DNA of 42,018 nt from Rikenellaceae bacterium (GCA_015060015.1 SUZG01000015.1:1-42018); one strand, 5' to 3'. Counted from the first letter of the stretch, positions 16,052 to 26,656 are shown. Made by a program: numbers and translations. The notes: generated by a model not told the origin, from the letters alone.

Positions 16052-16123
16052 AAATTTGTAATTAATAAAAAGTTAAAAAATTAAATATAATATGCCAGTT
16101 GCTTATTATCCAACTTTACATTT

Positions 16124-17359
16124 CTACTCCAATGTGCAGATTACCACACGGTTATCATCGGGATTCTCGCCAAAGTGGCCTGTCTCACCCTTGTACTCGC
16201 TATCGATACGGCTCTCAGCGATACCAGCCTCGATAAGCTGTTTTCTAACGGCAGCAGCACGCTTCTCAGAAAGAACCATATTGATATCTGCATTACCGGT
16301 AAACTTATCAGCGTAACCAACAACAGCTACACGATAGTCAGGATTCTCGTTGAGGAACTTAACCAAAGCCTTAACCTTTGCAGCCTCAACCTCACGAACC
16401 TTAGCAGAACCGATAGTGAAGTATACGTTGTTTGAGTGAGCAGCGATATTCGCATTACGCTCAATAGTACGCTTCAAATCAGCAAGTTCCTTAGCAGCCT
16501 TTGCATTTGCATCACGCTCTGCAGCAGCGGCAGCCTCAGCAGCCAGACGCTCAGCCTCAGCCTTCTCGGCAGCAGCCTTCTCAGCAGCCAGACGCTCAGC
16601 AGCCAAACGAGCAGCCTCCTCAGCGGCTACGCGGTCAGCATAAGCCTGTGAGGGCTGGTGGTTCTTGCCGAAACGTACTGAAACGCCTGCGAGCAAGTTG
16701 AACTGCCAGTCGCAGTGTGATGCGTGCTTTGAGTTAAAGTGGTCTGAAAGCATATTTGCGTTACCCTCCAAGTTAAGAGAAACGTAATCGCCTACACGGA
16801 AATCCAAACCCAAACCCGCACGACCTACGAGAGAAGATCTTGAATCCTTCCACAAATACTCCAATTCAGCAGAGTAGTCCTTAGCAGCAGCAGCAATCGC
16901 AACAGCGTCGTCGTTATTGAATGCGTAGTTGTAGCCAATACCGACGAAAGCATATACGCTGCAAACACGACGATGGTTGAAGCCACCGAACAATGAGTTA
17001 AGATCGAGCTTGTAGTCAGCGTGAGCCTGAACGAAGTTGAACTTGTAGTCCTTCTCAGGAATAACGACTACGCCCTTTGCCTGCCAGCCACCTACACCGA
17101 AGCGAACGCCCATAGCAGGGTGGAACTTGTAGGTAGTTGACAAATACGCTGCCGGAGACAAGTAGTCAACAAGTGAAGACGACTCACTCAATGTGTAGGC
17201 AGCTCCCCCCTGGAGTTGCAAGTCCCAGTGTGGACGGAACTCAACGGTCTCGTCCGTTTTGCTCTGCTGACGATACTTAACATCGCCCTCAGTGCCCTGT
17301 GCAAACAAGCTGATGCTGCAGCACAATGCAACGAAAAGAAGTGTAATTTTTTTTGTCAT
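16124..17359 (-). CDS. OmpA-family protein with barrel, Ala/Glu-rich linker and peptidoglycan-binding domain
   Basis: The 411-residue protein has a signal peptide (residues 1-20, ending SLFA before Q). An eight-strand-like barrel follows to about residue 232. A highly charged AARLAAERLAAEKAAAE-type helical linker occupies about 240-300. The C-terminal OmpA/MotB domain spans about 308-411 (VYFTIGSAKV, VVGYAD, LSEKRAAAVRKQL) and should grip peptidoglycan. It therefore tethers outer membrane to cell wall. The linker is longer and more regular than in E. coli OmpA and may act as a rigid spacer through the periplasm. Two consensus promoters lie about 250-350 nt upstream, giving a long leader. The giant lipoprotein gene follows after 72 nt with no clear terminator between, so both may be one operon. 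Confidence 0.93.
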   Translation of the reverse strand: MTKKITLLFVALCCSISLFAQGTEGDVKYRQQSKTDETVEFRPHWDLQLQGGAAYTLSESSSLVDYLSPAAYLSTTYKFHPAMGVRFGVGGWQAKGVVVIPEKDYKFNFVQAHADYKLDLNSLFGGFNHRRVCSVYAFVGIGYNYAFNNDDAVAIAAAAKDYSAELEYLWKDSRSSLVGRAGLGLDFRVGDYVSLNLEGNANMLSDHFNSKHASHCDWQFNLLAGVSVRFGKNHQPSQAYADRVAAEEAARLAAERLAAEKAAAEKAEAERLAAEAAAAAERDANAKAAKELADLKRTIERNANIAAHSNNVYFTIGSAKVREVEAAKVKALVKFLNENPDYRVAVVGYADKFTGNADINMVLSEKRAAAVRKQLIEAGIAESRIDSEYKGETGHFGENPDDNRVVICTLE

Positions 17360-17618
17360 AAATGTTTATGTTTGGTAATTAATCCTAATTATTCTTTTTT
17401 TTCTGTCTGCTTTTTAGCGTTCTCTATCGTTTTTTCAGGAATTTGCAGCCTGTATGCAACCCTATCAAACCAACAAGGCGGCGAGTACAAATCAACGTAC
17501 ACGCTTCCAAACAATGCTTATTACTCCCTAATAATCAATAAATTACGCTTTATAACCACTCACCCGTAACCCCTTCCGGAGCACGTTCTGTTGCGGTTTA
17601 TATACTACACACGTGGTG

Positions 17619-17650
17619 CAAATATATTAATTAATATTTGTATACGCAAC
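17619..17650 (-). promoter_or_regulatory. OmpA-gene promoter, proximal
   Basis: On the minus strand GTTG (17650-17647), 20 nt and TATATTTG (17626-17619) fit the consensus. The start would be about 250 nt before the ATG. Confidence 0.7.
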
Positions 17651-17703
17651 ATTTTTTAGCATTTTTTTTGCGTTTTTTTACTCGTCGCACACAAATATTT
17701 AGA

Positions 17704-17735
17704 CAAATTTACCCAGAAACGAGCAAAAAAGCAAC
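17704..17735 (-). promoter_or_regulatory. OmpA-gene promoter, distal
   Basis: On the minus strand GTTG (17735-17732), 20 nt and TAAATTTG (17711-17704) also fit. It is a second start about 85 nt further upstream, or the promoter of a short RNA. Confidence 0.5.
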
Positions 17736-18058
17736 TTTTTTAAGAAGAAAAACAGCAGATTTTTGCAAAGAATTACGCCGATTTTTCAACCAAGACACTC
17801 AACACCGGCAACCACCTCTCCGCCCCATTCTCTTAACCGACTGCAAACGATGTATTTACAGCGAAAAAAGATATTAACAATTATATTGACAAAAATGTTA
17901 ATAACTGGTTGAAAAATAATTTTTACGACAACCGACACACCCCAGACGAGGCTACGAAGCACACTATATATTCAATATATAATTTTAATAAGCCTCTATT
18001 TTTTTTGATAACTCTCAAAACGTTAGACTTATATCGCCCAGCCAAAACCACCGATAAA

Positions 18059-18094
18059 ACAAAAAAAATTGGGCAACCGCTTTTGCGATTGCCC
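18059..18094 (-). terminator. Intrinsic terminator of metK
   Basis: On the minus strand TGGGCAATCGC, loop AAAA and GCGGTTGCCCA form an 11-bp stem with one G-U pair (18094-18069). Eight T follow, directly after the metK stop. Confidence 0.88.
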
Positions 18095-18099
18095 ATCTT

Positions 18100-19404
18100 T
18101 TACAAACCGAACTCCCGTTTGATTTCATCAACAGCATCGAGCCTCTCCCAACCGAAGAACTCAATCTCCTTATCAACCTCTTTGCCATCTTCCCAAACCT
18201 TCTCAACCTTCGTATAGGGACGGTTTCCAAAGTGGCCATAAGAGGCCGTAGCCTCAAAGATAGGATTCTTCAAACCGAAACGCTTCACAATAGAGGCCGG
18301 ACGCAAGTCAAAGAGCTTTCCGATACGTTCTGCTATCTCGCCATCGGTCATACCCTGCAATGCTGCGGGACGCTGTGAGCCGTAGGTATCTACATATATA
18401 GACAAGGGCTGTGCAATACCGATTGCGTAGCTCAGCTGAACGAGTATCTGGTCAGCGACACCTGCCGCAACCATATTCTTTGCGATATGGCGAGCTGCAT
18501 AGGCTGCCGAACGGTCCACCTTCGAGGAGTCCTTGCCGGAGAAGGCACCACCACCGTGAGCTCCGCGGCCGCCGTAGGTATCAACGATAATCTTTCGACC
18601 CGTAAGACCTGTATCGCCATGAGGGCCTCCGATAACGAACTTACCCGTAGGATTGACGTGAAGGATATACTCATCGCCAATCAGCTCTGCCAGACGGTCG
18701 CCTGCTCTCTCCAAGCGAGCCTTGACGCGTGGGATAAGGATTGTACGCACATCGTTACGAATCATATCCTGCATCATCTTCTCCGCCTCCTTCTCCGAAC
18801 GGTTCTCGGTAGGCTTGATAAACTCGTCGTGCTGTGTAGATACGACAATGGTGTGAACTCTGATAGGCTTGCCCGTAGCAGAATCGTACTCAATAGTTAC
18901 CTGACTCTTGGCATCGGGACGCAGGTAGGTCATCACATCGCCCTCGCGACGGATAACAGCCAACTCCTTTAATATAACGTGCGAGAGAATCAGCGTTGCA
19001 GGCATATACTCGCGAGTCTCGTTGCAAGCGTATCCGAACATAATACCCTGGTCACCGGCTCCCTGCTCCTCAACCTCGGCACGTTCCACACCCTGATTGA
19101 TATCCGACGACTGCTCGTGAATAGCCGACAACACGCCGCACGAAGCAGCATCAAACTGATACTCGCTGCGATTATAGCCGATTTTGTCAATCACACGGCG
19201 TGCTACGCCCTGAATATCGACATAGGCATTCGACTTAACCTCGCCTGACACCACAACAAGCCCTGTTGTACAAAGTGTCTCGCAGGCTACCTTTGATTGA
19301 GAATCGTGACGAAGGAACTCGTCGAGGATTGCGTCTGAAATCTGATCGGCCACCTTATCGGGATGTCCCTCCGATACAGACTCTGATGTAAATAAAAAAG
19401 CCAT
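18100..19404 (-). CDS. metK: S-adenosylmethionine synthetase
   Basis: MetK makes S-adenosylmethionine from methionine and ATP in the cytoplasm. The 434-residue protein starts [22 protein letters not shown]15, P16 and D17 in this motif contact ATP and magnesium. [12 protein letters not shown] (about residue 115) and [18 protein letters not shown] are the two family signatures. The C-terminal half is about 35-40 residues longer than the E. coli enzyme. The extra residues are spread over several loops, which I believe is common in Bacteroidetes. The start is fixed by the motif. It is transcribed alone from a consensus promoter. I find no SAM riboswitch in the leader. Confidence 0.97.
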   Translation of the reverse strand: MAFLFTSESVSEGHPDKVADQISDAILDEFLRHDSQSKVACETLCTTGLVVVSGEVKSNAYVDIQGVARRVIDKIGYNRSEYQFDAASCGVLSAIHEQSSDINQGVERAEVEEQGAGDQGIMFGYACNETREYMPATLILSHVILKELAVIRREGDVMTYLRPDAKSQVTIEYDSATGKPIRVHTIVVSTQHDEFIKPTENRSEKEAEKMMQDMIRNDVRTILIPRVKARLERAGDRLAELIGDEYILHVNPTGKFVIGGPHGDTGLTGRKIIVDTYGGRGAHGGGAFSGKDSSKVDRSAAYAARHIAKNMVAAGVADQILVQLSYAIGIAQPLSIYVDTYGSQRPAALQGMTDGEIAERIGKLFDLRPASIVKRFGLKNPIFEATASYGHFGNRPYTKVEKVWEDGKEVDKEIEFFGWERLDAVDEIKREFGL

Positions 19405-19530
19405 ACTTTAATAGTTTTCGTGTTAAACAATTAAACGTATGGAAGATTGACTGTCGTATATACTCTGCTGGTTTAGCATTTTTATTGTGGTTGCAAGCAG
19501 TCCAAATCCTTCCACATTTGTTTTCGGCGA

Positions 19531-19561
19531 CAAAGATACAACAGTTAATGAAAATTGCAAA
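19531..19561 (-). promoter_or_regulatory. metK promoter
   Basis: On the minus strand TTTG (19561-19558), 19 nt and TATCTTTG (19538-19531) fit the consensus. The leader is about 120 nt. Confidence 0.8.
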
Positions 19562-19672
19562 ATTCATTATTCAAAATTTTGAATATTTAATTCAGTATTA
19601 CCCGCTGACACCAATCATTCACATCATTTACAGACACTGCCCTACTGTTGTCCCACTCACAGCCACACCACT

Positions 19673-19718
19673 AAAAAAAAACAGCGAGGTCAGAGAATAA
19701 CGCCTCCCTGACCCCGCT
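19673..19718 (-). terminator. Intrinsic terminator of glnN
   Basis: On the minus strand AGCGGGGTCAG, a 14-nt loop and CTGACCTCGCT form an 11-bp stem with one mismatch (19718-19683). GTTTTTTTTT follows. Confidence 0.85.
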
Positions 19719-19738
19719 AACTTATCGCATTGCAATCT

Positions 19739-21907
19739 TTATCGAATGAACATCAGCTCGCGATATTTGGGCAGTGGCCACAACTCATCGTCAATGACCT
19801 CCTCCATCCTGTCGATATGCGAACGAATCTCCTCGAAGTAGATTGCCACCGTATCGTGATACTTTATAGCCTTCTCTCGCTGATCCTCTATGCGGTTCGC
19901 CACCTTGCGAGCCTCAATCATATCATCCACAAGGCGTTGCAACGTTGCCACACGCGACTGTATATCCCGCAGCAAGGCAATATCGCTGTCATAATTCAAG
20001 CCGAGTTCCTTCATCTTAAAGGCCTTATCCAGCAGCACCGCCTCATATTTTGACGCTACGGGCAGAATATTGCTTCGGGTAATATCACCCAACACGCGAG
20101 CCTCAATCTGAATCTTCTTGGTATAGGTCTCCCACTTAACCTCAGTGCGGGCCTCCAACTCAGTCTTGTTATAGACGCCTGCCAGAGCAAACATCTTCTC
20201 ACTCTTCTTATCGAGGAAGCGATCAAACATCAGCGGAGCCGAAGTCTCGCAGTCCAGACCGCGACGCAGAGCCTCAGCCTTCCACTCGTCGGAATAGCCA
20301 TTACCGTCAAAATGTATCGCACGGCAATATTTAATCAACTTTTTCAGCGTCTCATATATCGCCCGCTCCTTCTTCACGCCCTTTGCAATCACGGCATCCA
20401 CATCACTCTTGAACTGCACCAGCTGTTCGGCAACCGCAGCATTTATCGTGATGATAGCCTCGGCACAATTGTCCGACGAGCCTACGGCACGGAACTCAAA
20501 GCGATTACCCGTAAAGGCAAACGGCGAGGTGCGGTTTCTATCGGTATTATCCAACAGGATAGATGGTATCTGTGCCACGCCACTCATCTTCAACACACTC
20601 TTGGCGTCAAAGCGAATGGCATCATCACTCTTGCTGCTCTCCAACTTCTCCAGCACCGACGAGAGTTGCGAGCCGAGGAACGTCGAGATGATTGCCGGCG
20701 GAGCCTCATTGGCACCCAGACGATGAGCATTCGTAGCACTCATAATCGAAGCCTTCAACAAACCATTATGCCTATACACCGCCGCCATAACATTCACAAG
20801 GAAGGTTATAAACTGCAAATTCTCCGATGGCGTCTTGCCCGGGCTGAAGAGATTTACACCTGTATCGGTTCCCAGCGACCAGTTATTATGCTTACCCGAG
20901 CCGTTTATACCCTTGAATGGCTTCTCATGCAGCAACACACGGAAGTTATGTCGGCGGGCAATCTTATCCATAATGGTCATCAGAAGCTGATTATGGTCAT
21001 TGGCAAGATTTGCCTCCTCATAGACGGGAGCCACCTCAAACTGATTGGGGGCCACCTCGTTATGGCGAGTCTTCAAAGGTATTCCGAGTTTCAGGCTCTC
21101 ATACTCCAACTCTCGCATAAAGTTCATCACACGCTGCGGGATAGCTCCGAAATAGTGATCCTCCAGCTGCTGATTCTTCGCCGACTCGTGCCCCATAAGC
21201 GTTCGGCCCGTAAGGACAAGGTCGGGGCGTGCTGCCCATAGACTCTCGTCAAGCAGGAAAAACTCCTGCTCCCAGCCGAGATATGTATGCACACTATTGA
21301 CATTCTTGTCAAAATAGTGGCAAACCTCCGTTGCCGCCTTATCCACAGCTGCGATGGAACGCAGCAGAGGCACCTTATAATCGAGGGCCTCGCCCGTATA
21401 GGCGATAAAGACGGTCGGGATACAGAGGGTAGTATCAACGATAAATGCCGGCGAGGTCGGATCCCACGCCGAATAACCACGAGCCTCAAACGTGTTGCGG
21501 ATACCGCCATTGGGGAACGATGAAGCATCAGGTTCCTGCTGTGCCAGCACCTTGCCCGAGAATGACTCTATAACCAAGCCCTTGCCATCGGGGTCCGAGA
21601 ATGAGTCGTGCTTCTCGGCTGTACCGCCCGTCAACGGCTGAAACCAGTGAGTATAGTGGTCTGCACCATTATCCAAAGCCCATTGTCGCATACCGGCAGC
21701 AACGCTATCGGCCAACTCCAAAGAGAGGGGCGTGCCATTATCCATCGTATTGACCAAAGCCTCGTAAGTGGGCTTATCGAGGTACTTACGCATAACATTG
21801 CGACCAAAGACCTTCTCGCCGAAGTAGTCCGATGGACGCGTACTCGGAGCCTTGACATCAACGGCCTTGTGATTGAGGGCCGCCTCGACCATTCTAAATC
21901 TCAACAT
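19739..21907 (-). CDS. glnN: Glutamine synthetase, type III
   Basis: GlnN condenses glutamate and ammonia to glutamine with ATP. At 722 residues it has the type III size, much longer than type I (about 470). GWEQEFFLLD (211-220) is the metal-binding glutamate loop. RHNEVAPNQFEVAP (281-294) and NDHNQLLM follow, and KPFKGINGSGKHNNWSLGTDTG (about 330-350) carries the catalytic loop. GSIII forms dodecamers and is the usual main glutamine synthetase of Bacteroidales. The ATG at 21907 gives MLRFRMVEAALNHKA, in line with family starts. It is a single-gene unit with a good terminator. No amt or glnK gene is adjacent. Confidence 0.96.
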   Translation of the reverse strand: MLRFRMVEAALNHKAVDVKAPSTRPSDYFGEKVFGRNVMRKYLDKPTYEALVNTMDNGTPLSLELADSVAAGMRQWALDNGADHYTHWFQPLTGGTAEKHDSFSDPDGKGLVIESFSGKVLAQQEPDASSFPNGGIRNTFEARGYSAWDPTSPAFIVDTTLCIPTVFIAYTGEALDYKVPLLRSIAAVDKAATEVCHYFDKNVNSVHTYLGWEQEFFLLDESLWAARPDLVLTGRTLMGHESAKNQQLEDHYFGAIPQRVMNFMRELEYESLKLGIPLKTRHNEVAPNQFEVAPVYEEANLANDHNQLLMTIMDKIARRHNFRVLLHEKPFKGINGSGKHNNWSLGTDTGVNLFSPGKTPSENLQFITFLVNVMAAVYRHNGLLKASIMSATNAHRLGANEAPPAIISTFLGSQLSSVLEKLESSKSDDAIRFDAKSVLKMSGVAQIPSILLDNTDRNRTSPFAFTGNRFEFRAVGSSDNCAEAIITINAAVAEQLVQFKSDVDAVIAKGVKKERAIYETLKKLIKYCRAIHFDGNGYSDEWKAEALRRGLDCETSAPLMFDRFLDKKSEKMFALAGVYNKTELEARTEVKWETYTKKIQIEARVLGDITRSNILPVASKYEAVLLDKAFKMKELGLNYDSDIALLRDIQSRVATLQRLVDDMIEARKVANRIEDQREKAIKYHDTVAIYFEEIRSHIDRMEEVIDDELWPLPKYRELMFIR

Positions 21908-21999
21908 AGTCTCTTCTGTGGGTATTAGATTATCCTCTGTTTCTGTATTGTGTTTTACCGATAATAAAATTTCCTTTCGGTGAAAACTTAACGCTTTTG

Positions 22000-22007
22000 C
22001 AAAATTA
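22000..22007 (-). promoter_or_regulatory. Candidate -7 box of glnN
   Basis: TAATTTTG on the minus strand matches TAnnTTTG about 90 nt before the ATG. No good -33 TTG is at the right distance, so nitrogen-responsive help may be needed. The assignment is tentative. Confidence 0.4.
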
Positions 22008-22291
22008 CAACTTTTTAGGCTATTTCAGCATTTTTGCACCTATTTTTCGGCAAACAGCATCATTTTTCACTACAACTTTCAATTTTTATAGTGTATTTTT
22101 CAGCCAAAGAACATATTTCAACTCCAAAATTGCAATTTTCCACCAAAAACCGAATAACTGTAAAAATACACCATATAAACCAAGTTTCAACCATTATTCC
22201 AATACAATAAAACCGCCCTGCCCTCACTCAAAAACACAACAAAAAGCGACCGTTTTAGCCGACAAAATTTAGCTAAAAACAGAGTCAAAAA

Positions 22292-22325
22292 ACAACAAAA
22301 AGCCGTCGGCAAAACCGACGGCTTT
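22292..22325 (-). terminator. Intrinsic terminator of the mutAB operon
   Basis: AAAGCCGTCGG and CCGACGGCTTT (22299-22309 and 22315-22325) form an 11-bp stem. On the minus strand TTTGTTGTTTTTT follows. Confidence 0.8.
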
Positions 22326-22349
22326 CAATATAGATTAGCTAACTTCGGA

Positions 22350-24482
22350 TTACTCCTCCATCAACATCTCCAACATCTTGATACAAGCCTTTGCGATAGG
22401 AGTACCGGGGCCGAAGATAGCAGCTGCACCGTCGCGATACAACTCATCGTAGTCCTGTGCGGGAATAACACCACCCACAACCACGATAATATCCTCGCGA
22501 CCCAGCTTCTTCAACTCGGCGATAATCTGCGGAACCAAAGTGAGGTGACCCGCAGCCAATGAAGATACACCTACGATGTGTACGTCGTTCTCCACAGCCT
22601 GCTTTGCAGCCTCCTCGGGAGTCTGGAACAAAGGACCCATATCGACATCGAAACCAACATCGGCATAACCCGTAGCAACAACCTTCGCACCACGGTCGTG
22701 ACCATCCTGGCCCAACTTGGCAATCATAATACGGGGCTGACGGCCCTCCTTCTTGGCAAACTCGGCACACATAGCCTTTGCCTTCTCAAACTCTGAATCC
22801 TGATTCATACCTGATGAATATACTCCGCTAATTGAACGAATAACAGCCTTGTAGCGACCTACAACAACCTCGCAAGCGTCTGAAATCTCACCCAAAGTAG
22901 CACGCACCTTTGCAGCCTCAACAGCCAACTCCAACAAGTTGCCCTCGCCTGTCTTTACGCACTCGGTGATAGCCGCCAAAGCCTTATCAACGGCTGCCTG
23001 GTCACGGTTAGCACGCAACTCCTGCAAACGCTTAACCTGACTCTCACGAACGGCTGTGTTATCCACTGCCAAGATATCGATAGGAGCCTCTTTCTCCAGA
23101 CGGTACTCATTCAAGCCGATAATCTTCTGCTCACCAGAGTCAATACGAGCCTGTGTACGAGCAGCAGCCTCCTCGATACGCATCTTGGGGATACCTGTCT
23201 CGATAGCCTTTGCCATACCGCCGAGCTTCTCAACCTCCTCGATATGTGCCCACGCCTTGTGTGCAATCTCGTTGGTAAGAGCCTCAACATAGTATGAACC
23301 TGCCCAAGGATCGACCTGACGGCATACGTTGGTCTCCTCCTGGATGTAAATCTGGGTATTACGAGCAATACGAGCCGAGAAGTCGGTCGGAAGTGCGATA
23401 GCCTCGTCGAGTGCGTTGGTGTGCAATGACTGGGTGTGACCCAAAGCGGCACCCATAGCCTCGATAGCTGTACGGGCTACGTTGTTGAATGGATCCTGCT
23501 CGGTGAGTGACCAACCTGATGTCTGGCTGTGTGTACGCAATGCCAATGACTTGGGGTTCTTGGGGTTGAACTGCTTAACAATCTTTGCCCACAACATACG
23601 AGCTGCACGCATCTTGGCAATCTCCATGAAGTGGTTCATACCAATAGCCCAGAAGAATGACAAGCGGGGTGCGAACGCATCCACTGACATACCTGCGTTG
23701 ATACCTGCACGCAAGTACTCCAAACCGTCGGCCAAAGTGTAAGCCAACTCGATATCTGCTGTTGCACCTGCCTCCTGCATGTGGTAACCAGAGATAGAGA
23801 TTGAGTTGAACTTGGGCATATTCTTTGATGTGTACTCAAAGATGTCGGCGATAATCTTCATAGAGAACTTGGGAGGATAGATATAGGTGTTACGCACCAT
23901 AAACTCCTTCAAGATATCGTTCTGAATAGTACCGGCCAACTGATCCAAAGTACAACCCTGCTCCAAACCTGTAACGATGTAGAATGCCAAAATGGGCAAA
24001 ACGGCACCGTTCATAGTCATAGATACTGACATCTTGTCCAAAGGAATACCGTTGAACAAAACCTTCATATCCTCAACAGAGCAGATTGATACACCTGCCT
24101 TACCAACGTCACCTACTACGCGTGGGTGGTCAGCATCGTAACCACGGTGTGTAGCAAGGTCAAATGCTACTGACAAACCCTTCTGACCGGCAGCAAGGTT
24201 ACGACGATAGAATGCATTAGACTCCTCGGCAGTAGAGAAACCTGCATACTGACGGATAGTCCAGGGACGCATAACATACATCGTAGAGTAAGGACCACGA
24301 AGGAAGGGAGCAATACCTGCGGCATAGTTCAAATGCTCGAGGTTCTCCAAATCTTTTGCCGTGTAGTCCGTCTTAACGGGTATCTGCTCGGCTGTAATCC
24401 AAGGCTGCTTTGCCTCGGCCTCTGCGGTGCAGCACTGTGCCTTACCGCCTTCGTATGATAAATTTTCAAATTTTGCTCTCAT
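22350..24482 (-). CDS. mutB: Methylmalonyl-CoA mutase, large (catalytic) subunit
   Basis: This adenosylcobalamin enzyme interconverts succinyl-CoA and (R)-methylmalonyl-CoA. The 710-residue chain has an N-terminal TIM barrel for the CoA ester ([30 protein letters not shown], about residues 64-93). The C-terminal cobalamin domain has the base-off motif DGHDRG (D593, H595, G598), GVSSLAAGH and VVGGVIP. All B12 ligands are intact, so this is the active subunit. It starts 14 nt after mutA stops. In Bacteroidales the pair runs toward propionate production, with an epimerase and a decarboxylase that are not in this window. Confidence 0.96.
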   Translation of the reverse strand: MRAKFENLSYEGGKAQCCTAEAEAKQPWITAEQIPVKTDYTAKDLENLEHLNYAAGIAPFLRGPYSTMYVMRPWTIRQYAGFSTAEESNAFYRRNLAAGQKGLSVAFDLATHRGYDADHPRVVGDVGKAGVSICSVEDMKVLFNGIPLDKMSVSMTMNGAVLPILAFYIVTGLEQGCTLDQLAGTIQNDILKEFMVRNTYIYPPKFSMKIIADIFEYTSKNMPKFNSISISGYHMQEAGATADIELAYTLADGLEYLRAGINAGMSVDAFAPRLSFFWAIGMNHFMEIAKMRAARMLWAKIVKQFNPKNPKSLALRTHSQTSGWSLTEQDPFNNVARTAIEAMGAALGHTQSLHTNALDEAIALPTDFSARIARNTQIYIQEETNVCRQVDPWAGSYYVEALTNEIAHKAWAHIEEVEKLGGMAKAIETGIPKMRIEEAAARTQARIDSGEQKIIGLNEYRLEKEAPIDILAVDNTAVRESQVKRLQELRANRDQAAVDKALAAITECVKTGEGNLLELAVEAAKVRATLGEISDACEVVVGRYKAVIRSISGVYSSGMNQDSEFEKAKAMCAEFAKKEGRQPRIMIAKLGQDGHDRGAKVVATGYADVGFDVDMGPLFQTPEEAAKQAVENDVHIVGVSSLAAGHLTLVPQIIAELKKLGREDIIVVVGGVIPAQDYDELYRDGAAAIFGPGTPIAKACIKMLEMLMEE

Positions 24483-24496
24483 AATAGCTCTGCTTT

Positions 24497-26359
24497 TTAG
24501 ATACCCAACTCTTTAAGATAGAATTTAAGAGTTTCGAGTACGTTACTCTTAACATTGATGAAGTTTGTGATGCCCTGTGCCTCCAACTCCGGTGCACAAG
24601 CGGGAGCACCTGCTACAACCAGGATAGCCTTGCCACCCAACATCTCCTTAATCTTCGGTGCTACCTCTGCGTAGTCATCGTCCGATGCACATACAACTAC
24701 GATCTCGGCCTTTGACTCCAAAGCGGCAGCAACACCCTCCTCCAAAGACTTGAAGAATGTGTTATCCTGTACGCGGATACCTGCACAAGCGAAGAAGTTG
24801 CAAGAGAACTGTGCACGAGCACGAGCCATACCCAAGTTACCGCAAGTAAGCATAAATGCCTTGGGCTCCTTGCCGCTGCGATCTACTTCAAGACGCATCT
24901 GCTCGAATGCCATAGCACCACGATAAGGCTTCAATACATTACCCTCGGCCTCTGCACGAGTAACAACATCTGCCGATACGGCGGCGTCAGCAACCTCGGT
25001 GAAGTTAGGATACTGGTTAGCACCCAGCAAAACCTGACGGCGTGTAGCGATGTTCTTATCCTTTGCAGCAGCTGAAGCATTAACCTTCTCAACAATGAAA
25101 CCAGCCTTGAATGCCTCTACATAGCCGCCCTTATCCTCAACCTCGAGGAAGAGCTTCCAAGCCTGCTCTGCGATGCACTTTGTAAGGTTCTCGATATAGT
25201 ATGAACCACCTGCGGGGTCAACAACCTGGTCGAAGTGTGACTCGTGCTTCAACAGAAGCTCTACGTTGCGTGCGATACGCTTTGAGAACTCTGTGGGCTG
25301 CTCGAACGAATAGTCGAAAGGCATAACCTCCAAAGAGTGAACACCTGCCAAAGTAGCCGACATAGCCTCGGTAGTACCACGCAACATATTCACATAGGGG
25401 TCATATACTGTCTGATTCCAAGTAGAAGTAACAGCGTGAGCAAACATCTTGCAAGCACACTCCTTCTCGGGGTTGTAACCCTTCACGATGTTGGCCCACA
25501 ACATACGAGCCGCACGGAACTTGGCAATCTCCATAAAGTAGTTTGATGTAACAGCGAATGTGAAGCGAATCTTACGAGCTGCCAAATCAACGGGAACACC
25601 CGCCTCGGTAAGCATTACGAGGTAGTCGTGAGCAGCAGCCAATGTGAATGCCAACTCCTCAACGATTGTAGAACCTGCGTTAGAGAAAGTAGAGCCTGTA
25701 ACATTGATGATGCGAACATGCTTGTACTCTGCGGTGCGGTTGATAAGCTCCACGATGTTGGCGAAGCACTTCTCACCTGTTGCATCCTTGCAGCAGAAGT
25801 GACCCTTTGTTGAGAGGTTCTTTACGATAGGATCGATGCAGAAGTTAATCTTTACATCCTCCTTTGCGATGCCCTCAGCCTCAACCTTTGCCAAAACCAC
25901 CTCTGCGATGTGAGAAATCTTCTTACCGCAGAATGTAAGCTCCACAGCGGGAATTGAGATGCCGGCAAGCAAGGTGTTGATAAACTCTGCATCCACCGCC
26001 TCTGCATTGTTGCAGAAGCAGAAACCAAGAGAGTTCACACCAGAGTTAAGGAGCTTCAAAGCCTCCTCGTTAGCAGCCTTGGGACACTCAACAGTTACAG
26101 TCTGATGAATAGCCCAGTCGTTAGAGTTGTGAGTACCGCGAACATAGGGGAACTCACCTGCCTCTGAACCCAAAAATTCTACGCCTTCGAGATTCTCTGC
26201 ACGATAGTAAGGACGCAGGTTAAATCCCTCGGCTGTCTTCCATACGAGTTTGCGCTCGTAGTCTGCACCTTTAAGGTCTGTTGTAATGACCTCCTCCCAC
26301 TGCTCGGTACTTACCGCGGGGAATTCGGCAAACAACTTTGCTTTTTCGGTATTAGCCAT
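24497..26359 (-). CDS. mutA: Methylmalonyl-CoA mutase, small subunit
   Basis: The 620-residue protein is the structural partner of MutB. It keeps the TIM-barrel outline ([45 protein letters not shown]). The C-terminal Rossmann-like domain, however, lacks the DxHxxG cobalamin ligand: the equivalent place reads [14 protein letters not shown]. It therefore cannot bind B12 and acts as the non-catalytic half of the heterodimer, as in Propionibacterium and Bacteroides. It is the first gene of the mutAB operon. Its ATG at 26359 gives [14 protein letters not shown]. Confidence 0.95.
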   Translation of the reverse strand: MANTEKAKLFAEFPAVSTEQWEEVITTDLKGADYERKLVWKTAEGFNLRPYYRAENLEGVEFLGSEAGEFPYVRGTHNSNDWAIHQTVTVECPKAANEEALKLLNSGVNSLGFCFCNNAEAVDAEFINTLLAGISIPAVELTFCGKKISHIAEVVLAKVEAEGIAKEDVKINFCIDPIVKNLSTKGHFCCKDATGEKCFANIVELINRTAEYKHVRIINVTGSTFSNAGSTIVEELAFTLAAAHDYLVMLTEAGVPVDLAARKIRFTFAVTSNYFMEIAKFRAARMLWANIVKGYNPEKECACKMFAHAVTSTWNQTVYDPYVNMLRGTTEAMSATLAGVHSLEVMPFDYSFEQPTEFSKRIARNVELLLKHESHFDQVVDPAGGSYYIENLTKCIAEQAWKLFLEVEDKGGYVEAFKAGFIVEKVNASAAAKDKNIATRRQVLLGANQYPNFTEVADAAVSADVVTRAEAEGNVLKPYRGAMAFEQMRLEVDRSGKEPKAFMLTCGNLGMARARAQFSCNFFACAGIRVQDNTFFKSLEEGVAAALESKAEIVVVCASDDDYAEVAPKIKEMLGGKAILVVAGAPACAPELEAQGITNFINVKSNVLETLKFYLKELGI

Positions 26360-26447
26360 AGTTTGTTTAGATTTTAATGTATGTTTATATGTGTGTTGTT
26401 CTCTGCTGAAAATTATTCAAATAATTACATACTGTAATTAAATTATG

Positions 26448-26455
26448 CAAAGTTA
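26448..26455 (-). promoter_or_regulatory. Candidate -7 box of mutAB
   Basis: TAACTTTG on the minus strand matches TAnnTTTG about 90 nt before the mutA ATG. The -33 element is not evident. Confidence 0.45.
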
Positions 26456-26610
26456 ATAAATTTTGGTTAATATGCTCTGTTATATCTAAAAATTTACAAC
26501 AAATATCCACCCATATTCTTCTCTTTGCAACATCAAAGCATAAAACATCATCATAACGGGCCTCGCAACCCGTAAAATACGAACAGCAAAACAGCCCGTC
26601 AAACGCCCCG

Positions 26611-26656
26611 AAAAAAGAGGAAGACCACCCGAACGACATCGGATGGTCTTCTCTGC
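26611..26656 (-). terminator. Intrinsic terminator of the ppiD-like gene
   Basis: On the minus strand AGAGAAGACCATCCGA pairs with TCGGGTGGTCTTCCTCT apart from one bulge (26656-26617). TTTTTT follows. Confidence 0.85.

Larger units (their letters stand above)
17360..18099. other. Long AT-rich intergenic region with the ompA leader
   Basis: I see no gene of any kind in these 740 nt. The half near ompA would be its 5' leader of 250-340 nt if the two upstream promoters are real. The middle is AT-rich with poly-T and poly-A tracts. The right end holds the metK terminator. Short open frames on the plus strand (17638-17877, 17909-18217) have no ribosome site or protein-like composition. Confidence 0.55.
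19405..19738. other. Intergenic region between glnN and metK
   Basis: The 334 nt contain the metK promoter (listed) with a leader of about 120 nt and the glnN terminator. The remainder is AT-rich and I see nothing else in it. Confidence 0.5.
21908..22349. other. AT-rich intergenic region upstream of glnN
   Basis: The 442 nt hold a candidate -7 box for glnN and, at the right end, the mutB terminator. The rest is AT-rich and repetitive in composition with no gene-like frame. The plus-strand frame at 21997-22272 is rich in Phe, Asn and Thr from the AT bias and is not convincing. Confidence 0.5.

Noticed and set aside
16052..16123. Terminator between the OmpA-like and lipoprotein genes (AGTTG/CAACT)
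   Set aside because: Only a 5-bp stem without an adjacent T tract; read-through seems more likely.
19405..19530. SAM riboswitch in the metK leader
   Set aside because: The leader lacks the conserved SAM-I or SAM-II core and has no terminator before metK.
20312..21241. 309-codon plus-strand frame opposite glnN, and the similar frame 3407-4408 opposite trpB
   Set aside because: Both lie fully antisense to well-supported enzymes and have no recognisable motifs.
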